NCBI RefSeq assembly: GCF_018687715.1
Contig: NC_056753.1
Span: 8,482,001-8,546,000 of the forward strand
DNA: 64,000 nucleotides
Source of the DNA: Carya illinoinensis
Lineage: Eukaryota; Streptophyta; Magnoliopsida; Fagales; Juglandaceae
Direction of reading: 5' to 3'
Shown here in pieces: positions 46,068-58,429 of the stretch. Both the position numbers and the translations under genes were made by a program. The notes beneath the pieces are model-generated. The model was given only the letters and a program-made list of their open reading frames with translations. It made no database searches and was not told where the DNA came from. Each line of letters starts with the position of its first letter. The first letter of the stretch is position 1.

Positions 46068-46924
46068 TCTGTTGAAAATTTATTAGTACCTAAAAAAAAA
46101 AAAAAATTGTGAGATGCATTGAAATATAAATGATTAACACACACTTCTGGCATTTTTGTGAAATTTGAGTATCTTGGTGGAGTAGTTGAATAGAATTATT
46201 TTGTGAAGATTTATTTTCAACCTTAAGCATAGAACATGACTTATGATGCATCATATTTTGTTAAGGAGTGACTTGAAACACGGGGATACGATATTTACAA
46301 AAATAAGAATTAGTTTGATTTGTATAGAATGAAGGGCAAGTTTTGAAAGAACATTTTGCACATGCTTACACTTGTAGTGTTTCTCATTAATGTTCATTGA
46401 TTTAAAACAGGAGAAGTAAACTGCAGGACTACCGAGCCTTATAAAAAAAAAAAAAAAAAGGAAGAAAGAAAGAAAGAAATTAAAAAAAAATCATGTAATT
46501 TTTCCTGAATAAAGAGCTAGAAACAGTTACCCAAAACTTTGGGGGTTGAATGTTCAACCTTTAAACAGAGTTGGCATGAAAACTGCTAGTCCCTTAGGCT
46601 TTGAGGTAATTAGAATCAATAATGATTAATCTTAAGGTTGAAAAATCCTATGATAAATCATGCTTATTAGTGAGGAACACACACAAGTTTAGCCACACAC
46701 ACATATCTGAGTTCTAAGATATTTGCCCTAATTCTATGTGAACAATTGTTGAGACTTTCCTTGTGGATACAACTCCTGGTGTTGAGTAGTCACGAACCGA
46801 ATTTTTGTGAGAATTCAGAATTATGTTTGATTGTTTTTGTTTGAATTTTGAGCTTTATGCAATGTTCATCTCAATTAATTTTCACTATTTTGCTCAAGAA
46901 TTAGCAAAAAGCTAGTTGGGGGTG
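46068..46924 (+). other. Internal domain of giant-LTR element, non-coding
   Basis: About 857 bp with poly(A) runs at 46092 and 46444 contains no open frame over 60 codons. The last part (GCTCAAGAATTAGCAAAAAGC, 46901-46921, then TTGGGGGTG) resembles the tract just before the 3' LTR of Athila/Tat elements. gag and pol are absent altogether. Confidence 0.75.
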
Positions 46925-48025
46925 TGATTGAGCTGAAATATTGCATAGTTTAGCTATTTAAAACCAATGTATTTTAAATTCTTCGTGACACTATCATTGG
47001 TTTTAGATAAAAAAATAGTTAATAAGCATAAATACGAGTTGTGATTTTTAATTGATTGATATCATGTTTATGCTTAATTTTATGACTATGATTTAATGGG
47101 ACAATATTTCCTCACATATATAGTCTATTTTTGATAATCTATTTTTCTTTTAATTTATTTTTGAGTGTTATTTCTTTCTTTTTATTTTCAGCTTAAATAA
47201 AATTCAAATAGGATCCGGTTGGAACTTTTGATCAAAAGTGCATATTAATTTAGAGGATTGAAAAGAAAGAAGCGATGTACTTGGACAGCTGAAAAATAAG
47301 ACAAAATGAAGAATCAGTGGTTATTTTCTTCTTTTGATTATTCAAAATGCATGTGATCTTCATGGTTGAATGAAAGTCACGGAGGCTTGAGAATTTTTGG
47401 TGGTGCAACATTAAAGTCATACAAAGGGGCCAAATTACGGCAAAAGTGAAAAGAAAAATGAATTTTCGGTAGAAGTGTGAATGTAATTGGGCGGCTGCTT
47501 GTTTGGCTTAACTTTCATCGGTTGGTGCAGCTAAATTTGATAGGCAAAGCAGAATAAAATAAATTTGGTGTCGGCTAGAATTAAGGTGAGGAACATGTGA
47601 TTGATTGGAGGGCTGCTTTTGAAGTGTGAAGACGTGCTTGAGTTTTCAACCAAGTGTGAGTCGGTTATTGAAGATGGAATTCGGTTGGGTTAATTTTATT
47701 GAAGATGGAATTCGGCTGGTTAATTTGATTGGAGGAAGGGCAGCACCAACTTGAGACAAAGAAGAGTCGTGTGGGAGTTTTCAACAAGGGAGACGTGCTT
47801 TTTTTTTTTTTTTTGTGTGCTGAAATCAGAAATTGAGGGGAGATGTCCAGCTATTTTAGAAGAGAGGCAACAAGTCTATAAAGCAGGAGGTGTTGTGCTG
47901 GACGTAAAGGAAAGGAGTAACAGTCGGTGGGTGCAAGAGTTGAGAGAAAAGTGTAGGAAAATCGGTGGAGATTGAAAGAAAAAGGAATTGTGATTGGAGG
48001 AGGGAGTTTGGACGACTAGAAGCAG

Positions 48026-48085
<60 letters not shown>

Positions 48086-49628
48086 CTGGACGTAAAGGAA
48101 AGGGGTAGCAATCGGTGGGTGAGGATTTGAGGGACATGTTACGTGGGGGATAGAGAGGAGTTGAGGTGTGTTGGTCATGAGTAGAGAGGGAGAGAAGAGA
48201 TAGTTGTGTCGGTGTAGATTATTCCTCTATGAGTTAAGAGTCGGTCAGTGCATAATTGAATAGGTGAGAGGTGATTTGCTGGAGTTAAAGGTTGGAGAGA
48301 GGGAGAGTGAGACGTGGGAAGAGATATAGAGAGAATTACGTAAAGGTGATTAGCTGGAGTTAAAGGGAGACGGCTGGAATTATTTTTTCTTGGAGGAGTG
48401 TAGTCGGTTTGATGTAAGTGAGGTGGAGTTTGCTGAGAGTAAAAACCCATTGAATCCGTCGGTCCTAAGCAAGCAAAAAGAGAGAAAAGTCATGATGGCC
48501 AGACCATTAGTCGGTGGGGATTTATTTTTCTTGATGAGGGAGAGATGTCGGTGCTTGAGTCTTGATTAAAAGAAAAAAGAGGAAGTCGGTTTCTTAGTGG
48601 GAGAGCAAGTCGGTTTCTTATTTTTTATTGGTTAGAATAAATTCATGTGTTGGAATTGAATAGAGTTGGGACGTGTGAGTGGAAGAAAGGGAGGTGTTGT
48701 GCTGGGATAGAGAGGAAGACGTGGAGGGAGTTTGATGGGGGATGAGATGTGAAGTGGTAGTTAAGTTTTTGTTGTTTAGTTTTAGAGTCGGGTGAGACGG
48801 ACTCAGCGCTCTGTTCTTATTTTCATTATATTGGTTTCCATTTCCTTGCTTTTCATTCGGAGTGGATGTTTTTCACTTGTGGCATAAAGCTCTTGTATTG
48901 ATTCATTTTCGTTTAGAAGAGACAGATGGAATTCAATCTATAATTTATTCCTCTGTAACAGCTGGATTTTCAGATTTTTGTTGATTTTAAGTTATTTCCT
49001 AGTATTTCTTGTATTTCATTTTAGTTTTCTAATGAATAATATTTATATGATTTCTATAGCACTTATAATAAATATGATTGGCTAAATTTTCATACTAAGG
49101 TTAGAGGTGAAGTTTAATGATTTAAATATTATTTTCAGATACACGTAAAATTTATTCTGCAAGCTTGATCGATTGAAGGATTTTATTATTGGATATTTTG
49201 ATTATCTATATACTCATCTTGATTCATTGTGATTTTCGAATACAGTGAATACTTGAGGAATCCCTGTGGTATTCAAATAGATTTGTAAATGTTTTAATCA
49301 TCGATCGTTCACGCTCAATCATAAGCGACTATTTTTCTTGATCTTAAATACTAAATCTTCCAATTAAATGGAATCATTATTCTAGTTTAATTGAAATAAA
49401 TCGATCGGAAACAATATCATAAATTATTAGACGGATCCTCGAAACCTTAGTCTTTCTCCATATTAATTCATTTTATCATTTTAGTTTGATTCAGTTATTT
49501 TATCAATCTTCATCTGATTGCACGTTTCTTTTAGTAATTTCGTTTCATTGTTTGAATTTATTTCCTTTATCACAAAAGTCAATCCCTGTGGATTCGATCC
49601 TGTAAGATACTACAACACCTGTATACTT
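46925..49628 (+). repeat. 3' LTR of giant-LTR element
   Basis: The copy is near-identical to the 5' LTR. Most of the length difference comes from a longer (AT)n run at 48026-48081. The end may extend a few bases (TTGCAGG) beyond the part shared with the 5' LTR. Confidence 0.88.
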
Positions 49629-49663
49629 GCAGGTAAAATTGCACTAAATTTTGGTTCATTAAT

Positions 49664-51470
49664 TTGAGTCAGAATTTAGGCGCAACATGTCCTCTGAGAC
49701 CTTTCAAACAGATTGAGGCCTTTAGAGAAGTTATGGATTCATGTGATCTTAGTGACCTTGGCTTCATTGGCAACAGGTTCACATGGTCTAATGGTAGACA
49801 CGGAGCAGGCTTCACAAAGGAGTGCCTGGATCGTGGTTTTGGAAAAAACACTTGGATGAATTTGTTCCCAATTCATCAAGTACACACCCTCACAGTGCTC
49901 AATTCAGACCAATGCCCTATACTGGTTTCCATGGAAATACAAACCAAGAACCTACCTAGGACTGATAAGACTTTTAGATTTGAGGCTAACTGGTCACTCC
50001 ATGGAGACTGTCACAAGATTGTGGGGAAAACATGGAACAAGCCTAGCTGGCTAGCAACAAACTCAACTATACTACAAAAGGTTTAAAGCAATGCAAGGAA
50101 AAGCTACTTCACTGGAGTAGAAAGACGATGGGGACCTCGAAAAAAGAGCTTAAGTCCAAGCTAGCTCAACTTGATGCCTTGCAAACCAAAAACATTGCCC
50201 ACTTGATTGAAAACATTAAGCAACTAACAAGAGAGGTGGATGGACTCTTGGAAGCTGAGAACCTGAGATGCCAGCAAAGGGCTAAACAAAAGTGGTTAAA
50301 AGAAGGGGATAGGAACACAAAGTTTTTTCACCAATGTGCAAGCCAAAGTAAAAAGACCAATACCATCAAAAGATTGAAGGATGATTAGAACCAGGAGGTG
50401 GACTCAATGGATAGTACTAGCTCTCTTTTCCAAACATATTTCAAGCAGCTCTTCACATGCTCCTAGCCTTCAAACATTGAAACATGTCTTACTGATTTGG
50501 TCCCTCGTGTTAATGAGGAAATGAATGCTATGCTGATTAGACCATACACCTCTAAAGAGGTGGAGGAGGCCGTTTTCCAGATGGATGGATTAAGCTCTCC
50601 TGGACTAGATGGTTACCCTACTACCTTCTACCCAAAACACTGGTCAACAGTTGGCTCAAAGGTTTACAAGTTTGTCCTATTTGTGCTTAATTCCAAGGGT
50701 AACCTTGATGATATAAATGATATTTTCATTTCCCTCATCCCAAAAAAGAAATCCCTCTCAAAAGTGTCTAAATTTAGGACTCTATCCCTCTGCAATGTTT
50801 TGTACAAGATTAGCCAGAAGCCATAGCAAAAGCCATAGCAACTAGACTCAAAAAAAAGTTACTGCCACTCATAGTCTCACAACATCAGTCAGCTTTTATA
50901 CCTAAAAGATTAATTACTGACAATGTCATTGTAACTTTTGAAACTTTGCACACTATGAAATGTAAATTAATAGGCAAAGAGGGCTATATGGCTTTGAAAC
51001 TCAACATGAGCAAGGCTTATGACAGAATTGAGTGGAGCTTCCTGAGAGCTGTGTTATGCAAGCTTGGTTTCAACCTTCAATGGATAGAGTTGGTGATGGG
51101 ATGTGTGGAAATAGTCTCCTATGCTATAATGGCTAATGGTGCTCCTCAAGAGGCTTTCTATCCTTAAAGGAATAAGGCAAGGAGACCCACTCTCACCCTA
51201 CTTATTCATCCTATGTGCTTAGGCCTTGAGCAACCTAATTGAGAAAGCAGAAGAAAGGGGCTTGATTCATGGAGTTCCAATGGCAAAAGGATAGATGAAG
51301 TTCTCCCACCTTTTCTTTGCAGATGATAACCTCATCTTCTGCAAGACAAATGCCTTTGAATGGAGCAGGCTTATTGGTTTACTAAGTATATGAAAAAGCT
51401 TCTAGTCAAAGGCTCAATATCGAGAAGACTTCTATAATCTTTAGCAAGAACACCTTGAAAGTAACTCAAT
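49664..51470 (+). pseudogene. LINE ORF2 endonuclease C-terminus and reverse transcriptase
   Basis: The endonuclease resumes with RPFKQIEAFREVMDSCDLSD and GNRFTWSNGR and includes LNSDQCPILV. A linker with WLKEGDRNTKFFHQCAS (50290-50340) leads into RT: MDGLSSPGLDGYPTTFYPKH (50581-50640), LNMSKAYDRIEWSF (51003-51042), and the catalytic HLFFADDNLIFC near 51310. At least six stops or shifts occur. The RT breaks off at the LTR that starts at 51495. Confidence 0.9.
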
Positions 51471-51494
51471 TTTATATCCTCTCCATTGCTAGTA

Positions 51495-53190
51495 TGTGAT
51501 AAAATGTCAAAACCACATAATTAAGTTGCTAAAGTGACTAAATTGTTTAATCAAAATGAATTAAGCACTTAATTATAGAATAGATTATGAAATTTGAGTA
51601 AATTAATAAATTTTGATCTTTTTACACTTAAAAGGGTTTAAAATACAGCTGTTAGGTCACATCAAAATTAATATCTCAATTTTATTTTTCTCATTATGAA
51701 CACTTAATTTGAATTGATGTAGAGTATTTTTCGTGAGAATGAAGGGTTGAAGATGACCTCACAATAGACTAAAGATGCAAGGGGCAATTTCGTGATTATG
51801 GGATTGTTATTGGGTATTTTATTTTTTATTTTTATTTTTATTTTTAGACTTATTGCTTCCAATTTTGGGGAGGCGGTGGATTTTTTTTATATTTTTTTAT
51901 TCTTGTTTTGAGTGGGGATGCTGGGGGGTTTTGGAAGTATTGTGTTTATTTTTATTTTTTCTCTTTTCTTTAGCTTGTGAAGACACAGACATAGAGGAGG
52001 GTAGCTTTTAGTTTTATTTTTCTTTTATTTTCGTTTGAAGGAAGGCGGCTTGTTTTTAGTCTTACTTTTTGCTTTTCGTTCGGGGGAAGCCTTTTAGCAT
52101 GTCATTTTCTTAGGTTTTACTTTCGTTAAGGAGGGAGGCGGCTGTTTTTGGTTTTTATTCATTTCTTACTTTTCGTTTAGGAGGTAGGCGCAGCAGAGTA
52201 GAGAGGAGAGTTTTATTTTTCTTAAAGTATTTTTTTTCTTTCGTTCAGACCGCTGGGCGGCTGATTTTATTTCTTCACTTTTTTTGCTTTTCGTTTGAGT
52301 CCTTCGGCGCAGCAGAGTTTAGTTTTATTTCTTTCAGCCGAAGAACAGGGGGGAGTCGGCATGGTGCTGCTCTCTCTCGTTCCAGTTTTATTTTTCTATG
52401 TTTTCTAGGTTGTTGCAGAATAATAGACGGCTGGACGGTGGAAGTCTCTTATTTTATTTTATTTCGGTTTATTTCTTTTGTTTACTTGTCTTTTATTTAT
52501 TTTACTTCAATTTTCAATAGATTCACAAATATTTAAAGAGATTATCCATTTAAAAATGATAGGCTAGATTTTTAGACTTAGGATTCAATGAGTAACCTAT
52601 AACTATTTTAGAGTGATTTTTCTTCAATGTTGTGTGATTTCAATGATTAACTTGGTAAATGATATTTTAGTTTGCATCTAAAAAGGATCGAAGTTCTTTG
52701 TTCTTGGTTTAAATTAGTTGTAGACGTAAAAGCACAATTAATACTTGAACAAGTAATAAGATTTTGATAATTTTCTTTCATTTTTTTACAATTGTTATAT
52801 AATCTGTCAAGTAATTTTATTAGGCCAAGGATTGTTGTTCATTGCTATATTATCCGACCATGACTTCTAAGAATAGGATCATGGTTGAGAGAATGTGAAA
52901 AGAGAAGTAAATCCATTTCCAAATCAGTGGGTAAAAATTGTATCCCAAGTGTTTGTTTTATTGTTTCTTACAAGTTTAATTCATTTGCTACACATTTTCT
53001 TTAAACTTCTTAGTTTTGGTAATTTTAGAAACATAGATTCATATTTATTTTCATCTTTCCTAATCGATATATTTTTTTTACACAAAGGGAATCTTACAAA
53101 CGCTTTGATAACTCTTTGTCCCTGTGGAATACGATCCTGGACTCATCCTTGTATTACTTTGATAGCTTCTACACTTAGAAGACAAAATTA
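51495..53190 (+). repeat. LTR of a gypsy-type element, probably solo
   Basis: The stretch starts TGTGATAAAATGTCAAAACC at the break in the LINE RT. It ends with CCCTGTGGAATACGATCCTGG and TAGCTTCTACACTTA, the same kind of end as the giant-LTR element and Athila-type LTRs. It is rich in T-tracts and GGCGGCT motifs. No PBS or coding domain follows. The 3' limit is approximate. Confidence 0.6.
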
Positions 53191-53479
53191 TAAGCTGATC
53201 AGTATGAGATCTGCACTTCAACTTGAGGCCAGCTCATGCGATCGTGCCCCTGCACGTTCCATGCATTCTTGCGTCCAAGAGATGTTGCTCCCTGGTTCAC
53301 GTCCTTTGCCATCCCTTAGCACAAACTATCCCAATGCACATTTTGGGACCACAACATAAGGGTGTGTCAGCTTAAGGGTCAGGAAATGAACAAGTCCTTT
53401 TGTCGCATGACTCTTTTCTTTTCTTTCCAAAAATACCCTACAACCCATAAGCAAGATATAAGCGTTATCATCATGAAAG
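53191..53479. other. Short unassigned stretch between LTR pieces
   Basis: It has moderate GC content and forms part of an open stretch (52895-53359) that has no recognisable domain. It may be internal or flanking DNA of the LTR element. Confidence 0.4.
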
Positions 53480-53671
53480 GAGTAAAATTGGGATATTAAT
53501 TCTGATGTGGCTTAAAACCTGCATTATAAATCTTTTTAAGCGCATAATATCAGAATTTATCAATTGACTCAAGTACCATAATCTACTGCATAATTAAGTG
53601 CTTAACTCATTTTTTGTTAAACAATTTATTCACTTAAGCACTTAATCTTGCAATTTTAACACTTCACCACA
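53480..53671 (-). repeat. Inverted fragment of the 51495 LTR start
   Basis: The reverse complement of this piece (TGTGGTGAAGTGTTAAAATTG onward) aligns with 51495-51690, for example AAATTGTTTAA, TTAAGCACTTAATTAT and CACATCARAATTAATATC. Similarity is about three-quarters by eye. It may be the 5' edge of a second, oppositely oriented copy. Confidence 0.7.
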
Positions 53672-53887
53672 GTATCTTCGCTTCCTATCTTCACCAAAAC
53701 AAACCACCTAGCTTAGGTTTGCATGCCTCACACTCATGATTTGGCTTATTTAATCTAACTAACTCAATTTTCAGTGAAAACTACTTAGGAGACATAAGCA
53801 ACCCTAGAGCCAAATACTTAGACTCCCCACCACGCCGCCCTACTGTCAAGCACTCAGCCCCCCTGCAATACAGGTAATCGAGGCTAA
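53672..53887. other. Unassigned DNA before the Athila-like element
   Basis: About 216 bp of mixed sequence without a recognisable gene or repeat. It is the left flank of the complete Athila-like element. Confidence 0.4.
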
Positions 53888-55249
53888 TGTACGTGCATGA
53901 ATCTAAGGTTAGCACTCTAAATACCTTATTATTAGATTAACATGCTAAAATATGAATAGAAATTATAAGAATCCATGTGTATTCTTGAATTGAGTTTCTA
54001 TTTACGTTAAGATACTCCTATGCAGTTTTTTATGTTTAATTTCAAAGTTTATAAAAAAGTAAGTCAAATCCCAGGCAAATTCAATAGAGGACTTTCATGG
54101 GGTTTGAGAGAAATTTGTATCAAGAAAAAAAAAAGAAAAAAAATCACAAAAGAAAATTACAAGAAGTCCAAATCCGAAATTTGTTAGGAGACAGCCTGGA
54201 TATACTTTAATATTGTGATCGTAACTTTCTATTCAAATATCAAATTGATGCGATTTTTAATGTATTAGAAATCTATCTTAAAGGGCTATAAATTTTTTCT
54301 CTAATAAGGATTTCAAAACTTGAAATCATGAATCATGTATGTGGCTGCCAAAATTAGTCCTAAATTTTAGACAATTTTTTATGCAAAAATTATGAAGACA
54401 TTAGGGTTTCTTTCTTACCCTATATAAGCATATCATTAGCATGAAATAGAGGAGAAGAAGAGACACAAGAGGTAGAGTTGAATAGAGGAGAAAATCACTT
54501 TCATTGCCGCCGTTTACTTCAGTTTTCTCTTGAGATTTTTGTTGTCCATTATATTTATGGGTACCTAAATTTTCAAGTAGGGCTAGGGATGAATTTACAC
54601 ATTGGATAGTATTTTTAATTTATTTTTAATTTATATATTTGATTTTTAATTACTAGAACTCTTTTATTTTATCATTCTCAATTCATTGTTGATGTTTTCT
54701 TCTCCAAATAATCATAAAATTTATTCTGTTTATAAATTCATTCATGTTTTTTCTATTGAATGGATTGGTTCTTTGATTATGTTTGGATCAATTATTTATC
54801 TATATTGATTTAGTTCTATACTACAATATCGCTCCCTAGGTATATTGGGTCTTTGGATTTTCACAATAGGGATAATAATTTACGTATTTTAAAAGTGGTG
54901 AATAATTTTTCAAAAGGTTACATTTGGTTTAATTTTGGTTTATAAATCTGTACCTTCCAATTGAAAATTTCGAGAATTAAGTTCCCAATTGAGTTATTCA
55001 ATGAATTAAAAATAATTAAAATATCAGATTTGTACAAGGGATTAACGATGCTCTATTGAGTATTTCTTTCGTTAGTAACTTTACTTCACTTCAATTTACA
55101 TTTAAAATTAATCTTTGTTATCTATTAATCATTTAATATTTTTCTTTAGTTTCTTTGTCCCTTCTGCGATTCTTTTAATTTATCTTTTTGTGGAATCGAC
55201 ACCCCAAAGCTATGCTACAACTACCACATTATTCTTTGGGCGTAATCCA
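53888..55249 (+). repeat. 5' LTR of Athila-like element
   Basis: The LTR aligns with 62076-63419 from GCACTCTAAATACC onward. The first 25 bases are diverged, so the exact start is uncertain. It ends CGTAATCCA four bases before the primer site. The LTR pair differs by many substitutions, so the insertion is older than the giant-LTR element. Confidence 0.85.
54421..54428 (+). promoter_or_regulatory. TATA box of Athila-like 5' LTR
   Basis: TATATAAG stands at the same place as CTATATAAG at 1586. In the 3' LTR the site reads TATACAAG (62591), a decayed form. Confidence 0.5.
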
Positions 55250-55253
55250 ATTT

Positions 55254-55272
55254 TGGCGCCATTGCTGAGGAG
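55254..55272 (+). other. Primer-binding site, tRNA-Asp type
   Basis: TGGCGCCATTGCTGAGGAG matches the site complementary to the 3' end of plant tRNA-Asp (TGGCGCCGTTGCCGGGGA) except for G-to-A and C-to-T changes. This primer is typical of Athila/Tat elements. Confidence 0.85.
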
Positions 55273-55387
55273 ACTGAAGAAGAATTACTAGATAGTTTTT
55301 ATTTTAAGCAGTTTGTAAAGGCGGTAATTTCGTTCCCTCTTTTAGCTTGTTGCATCTTTATTTTATTTTCATTTTATTTTTATAGTT

Positions 55388-56181
55388 TTGTTTTTTTTAG
55401 TGTTGCGTTTTTCTCTACCTTGCATGCATAGGTATAGAGACGTTTTGGGTCAATTTGCTTGTAGACCTGTGTTAGAGTCAAAGTCAAAGTCAAAGTCTAA
55501 TTTTTTTCATCATTTGTTTGATAATTCTTCTAATTCTAAGGAAATGAGTGAACGCGAAGATCAACCCACTAGGACCCTTCAGGATTACCTTCACCCTACA
55601 CGCACAACCACACCATCACGCATCATGTTTCCAACTAATACTTGCCAATTGGATTTTAAAAAATGGATGATATAATTACTCCTAACTTTTCATGGCTTGG
55701 AAAATGGAACTCCATATATGCACCTAGAGAGCATAAATTTGTGGAGATGATGTGTAATGGTGAGTTCTTACAAAAAGATCTTTATGAGGCCATAGAATAC
55801 CTCAATGAGCTTGCTGAAAAAACTCACACTTAGACTGGACCTAGTGATCCTGATAGTACAAATAGGTCACGACTTACAGGAAACCCAAATGGTGGTGGAA
55901 TTTACCACCTCAGGGAAGAAGATAACCTAAAAGCTAAAGTTGAGATGCTCATTAGGGAGATAGAGGTGTTGAAGAATAAAAACTTAAAGCCAACACACGT
56001 GACTAATCATGCAGAGTCTTTTGGACCATGTTTGGTGTGTGGTGAGGTAGATCACCTTGCTCAAGAGTGTCCCACATTTGCTGAAATGAGAGAGATGTAT
56101 GAGGAACAATATAATGCCTTAGATATGCACAAGAAGCTTTTTACACCTTTCTCTTATACCTATAATCAGCTGGAAGTCTAA
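55388..56181 (+). pseudogene. Athila-like gag remnant with zinc knuckle
   Basis: The frame contains TLQDYLHPTRTTTPSRIMFP (about 55574-55633), the N-terminal gag motif of this clade. It then breaks at 55673 and jumps from the matrix-like part to the region before the knuckle, so the central gag domain is deleted. The CCHC knuckle CLVCGEVDHLAQEC lies at 56029-56070, followed by an acidic tail (EMREMYEEQYNALD). The intact protein would form the particle. Confidence 0.82.
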
Positions 56182-56645
56182 AAACCAGCCACCTACACAA
56201 CCCTCTAGATCATATATTGCACCATATCATACACCTTTGTCTTCTAGGAGTCCTTTATAATACACTTTACATGCTTTTATTGAGGCACAGGATAAAAGTA
56301 ACCAAAAGTTTGAATCTTTGATTACGCAGGTTGTTGAAGAAAACAGGGAGATAAAGAGCCAAATGTCCAAATTGATGAGCTCATTGAGTGTGAATGAGCA
56401 AGGTAAGTTCCCTTCTTAAGCTTAGTCTGCCCCTATGGTCAACACATGGTACAAGAGAAGTTAAAGGATGTGAATGCCATTATAACACGAAGTGGTAAGT
56501 CATTATACATCCCAAAAATGAACAAATCAGATGATATGGAAGAGGATCAAAGCATAGTGGTGCTAAGCTACCCAGAGAAGCTAAGGTAATAAAGAGCCCA
56601 GTTAATGTACCATTTCATCAAACTTTAAAACTAAATAAGCGAACT

Positions 56646-57298
56646 TTGGATCCTAACAATGAAATCTTAGAGAACCTCAAGCAGGTAAAAATTAACCTCC
56701 ATCTTTTACATGTTATTAAACAAGTTTTTACTTATGCAAAAATTATTAAAGATTTGTATACAGTTAAGAGGAAGCACCATGTGAAGAAGACAGCATTTCT
56801 GACAGAGCAAGTTAGTGATCTAATTGAGCAGCGAATTCCTCCCAAGTATAAGGATCCTAGTTTTCTAACCATTGCATACAATATTGGAAATCATGAGTTT
56901 GGGCAAGATTTGCTAGATTTAGAGCTAGTGTGAATCTAATGTCATATTCTATTTATTTACAGTTAGGGTTGGGAGAAATCCAACCAACCACTTTGGTATT
57001 GCAATTGGTTGACCTTTCAGTCAAAGTATCCCTAGGTGTGGTTGAGAATGTTTTAATTCAAATTGACAAATTTTATTATCCTATTGATTTTCTTATCCTT
57101 GACACTAGCTCTGTTGTTGATACTACTTCTAAAATTTCTTTTATTTTAGGTAGGCATTTCCTTGCCACCATTAATGCTCTTGTTAATTGTAGGAATGGGC
57201 TTATAAAGCTATCTTTTGGAAACATGACTCTCGAGGTGAATATCTTCCATATTGCAAACAGCCAGAAGATGATGACAAGAGCCACCAAACATACATGA
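56646..57298 (+). pseudogene. Athila-like protease region
   Basis: The first piece (56646-56933) contains VKKTAFLTEQVSDLIEQRIP. The second (56930-57298) contains NLMSYSIYLQLGLGEIQPTT, SFILGRHFLATINALVNCRN and IKLSFGNMTLEVNIF, the pattern of the gypsy aspartyl protease. A one-base deletion near 56920-56930 falls in the active-site motif itself and separates the two frames. Confidence 0.82.
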
Positions 57299-58420
57299 TC
57301 GACTCACTCATGGATAGGGGAGTTTCTATAGCTCATGATTTTGATCCTCTTGAGTATTTTCTTATTAATTCTGAGTTTGATTATATCAGTGATTCATCTG
57401 ATATAGTTTATATTTGTACTATTTTTTATAAAACTCAGGATTATGGCACTCAGGCATGGCAACCAAAGTTTGAGGAGTTGCCTGAGAAAGGTGAAAAACA
57501 AATTCCTTCAAGTGTGAAAGCACCCAAAGTTAAATTGAAACCTCTGCGTAAGGGTTTAAAGCATGCTTTCCTTGGTCCAGGTGATACTTTTCCAATTATT
57601 ATCTCATCTGAATTGTCTGAGTCTCAAGGTAAGAAATTAATTCGGACCCTAAGTGAGCATAATTCAGTCTTAGGTTGGCGCCTTGTTGATATAAAATGTG
57701 TTAATCCCCTAGTCTATTCTCATAAAATTAATTTGGAGGAAGGAACTAGCCCTCGTAAAGACCCCAAGCGTCGGCTTAATCCCACTATGGAAGAAGTGGT
57801 GAAGAATGAATTGTTAAAACTATTAGATGCTGGAATCATATATCCTATTGCTGATAGCAAATAGGTAAGTCCTACGCAAGTTGTTCCTAAAAAGTCAAGT
57901 GATATTGTGGTGAAAAATGACCTGGGAGGGTTAGTCCCTACAAAACTTGTGATTGAGTGGCGGATGTGCATTGATTACAGAAAATTGAATGCTGCCACCC
58001 AGAAAGACTATTTTTCTCTCCCTTTTATTGATCAAATTTTTGAGCGTATGGCTAGTTATCCTTTCTATTGTTTCTTGGATGATTATCTGGTCAGACCAAG
58101 ATAAAACCACTTACACTTGTCCTTTTGGTACTTATGCTTTTCGTAAAATGCCATTTGGATTGTGTAATGCAGTTGCTACTTTTCAACGTTGCATGATGAG
58201 TATTTTTAGTGACATGGCTGAAAATTATATGGAAGTTTTTATGGATGACTTGACTGTTTTTGGATCTTCTTTTGATGCATGCTTATTGAATTTAGAGAGA
58301 GTGTTGACTCGTTGTGGGGATAAGGAATTGATTTTGAATTTGAAAAAATGCCACTTTATGGTAACTTCAGGTATTGTCTTAGGGCATATTATTTCTTCTA
58401 GGGGATAAAGGTTGATCATC
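57295..58420 (+). pseudogene. Athila-like reverse transcriptase remnant
   Basis: RT is read through NPTMEEVVKNELLKLLDAGI (57778-57837), WRMCIDYRKLNAATQKDYF, CPFGTYAFRKMPFGLCNA and VFMDDLTVFGSSFDA, with the catalytic Asp pair at about 58244. A stop (57862) and a frame change near 58085 interrupt it. The N-terminal linker (57295-57600) has the SSELSESQGKKLIRTLSEHN pattern usual before RT in this clade. Confidence 0.92.
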
Positions 58421-58429
58421 TAAGATTGA

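Larger units (their letters stand above)
43398..49628 (+). mobile_element. Non-autonomous LTR retroelement with giant LTRs
   Basis: Two directly repeated copies of about 2.67-2.70 kb enclose only about 0.86 kb. Both start TGATTGAGCTGAAATATTGC. A purine tract (AGTTGGGGGTG) lies just before the second copy. The LTR ends (CCCTGTGGATTCGATCCTG, then ACACCTGTATACTT) resemble those of Athila/Tat elements. The internal region has no gag or pol. The LTRs differ at only a few positions per hundred, so the insertion is young. It lies in the endonuclease of a decayed LINE. A clear PBS and target duplication were not found. Confidence 0.85.
41400..51494 (+). mobile_element. Decayed L1-type LINE split by an LTR element
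   Basis: ORF1 (41466-42718), endonuclease (42945-43397, continued at about 49679-50090) and RT (about 50100-51470) appear in LINE order. The reading order is interrupted inside the endonuclease by the 6.2-kb element at 43398-49628. The 3' part of RT and everything after it is lost at 51494, where another LTR begins. Stops are mainly of the kind made by C-to-T changes. No poly(A) end or target duplication remains. Confidence 0.88.

Noticed and set aside
51492..53674. Long-TIR DNA transposon with GTA duplication
   Set aside because: The left part ends like a gypsy LTR at about 53190, and a 3-bp match is weak evidence; I kept it as an LTR with an inverted fragment.
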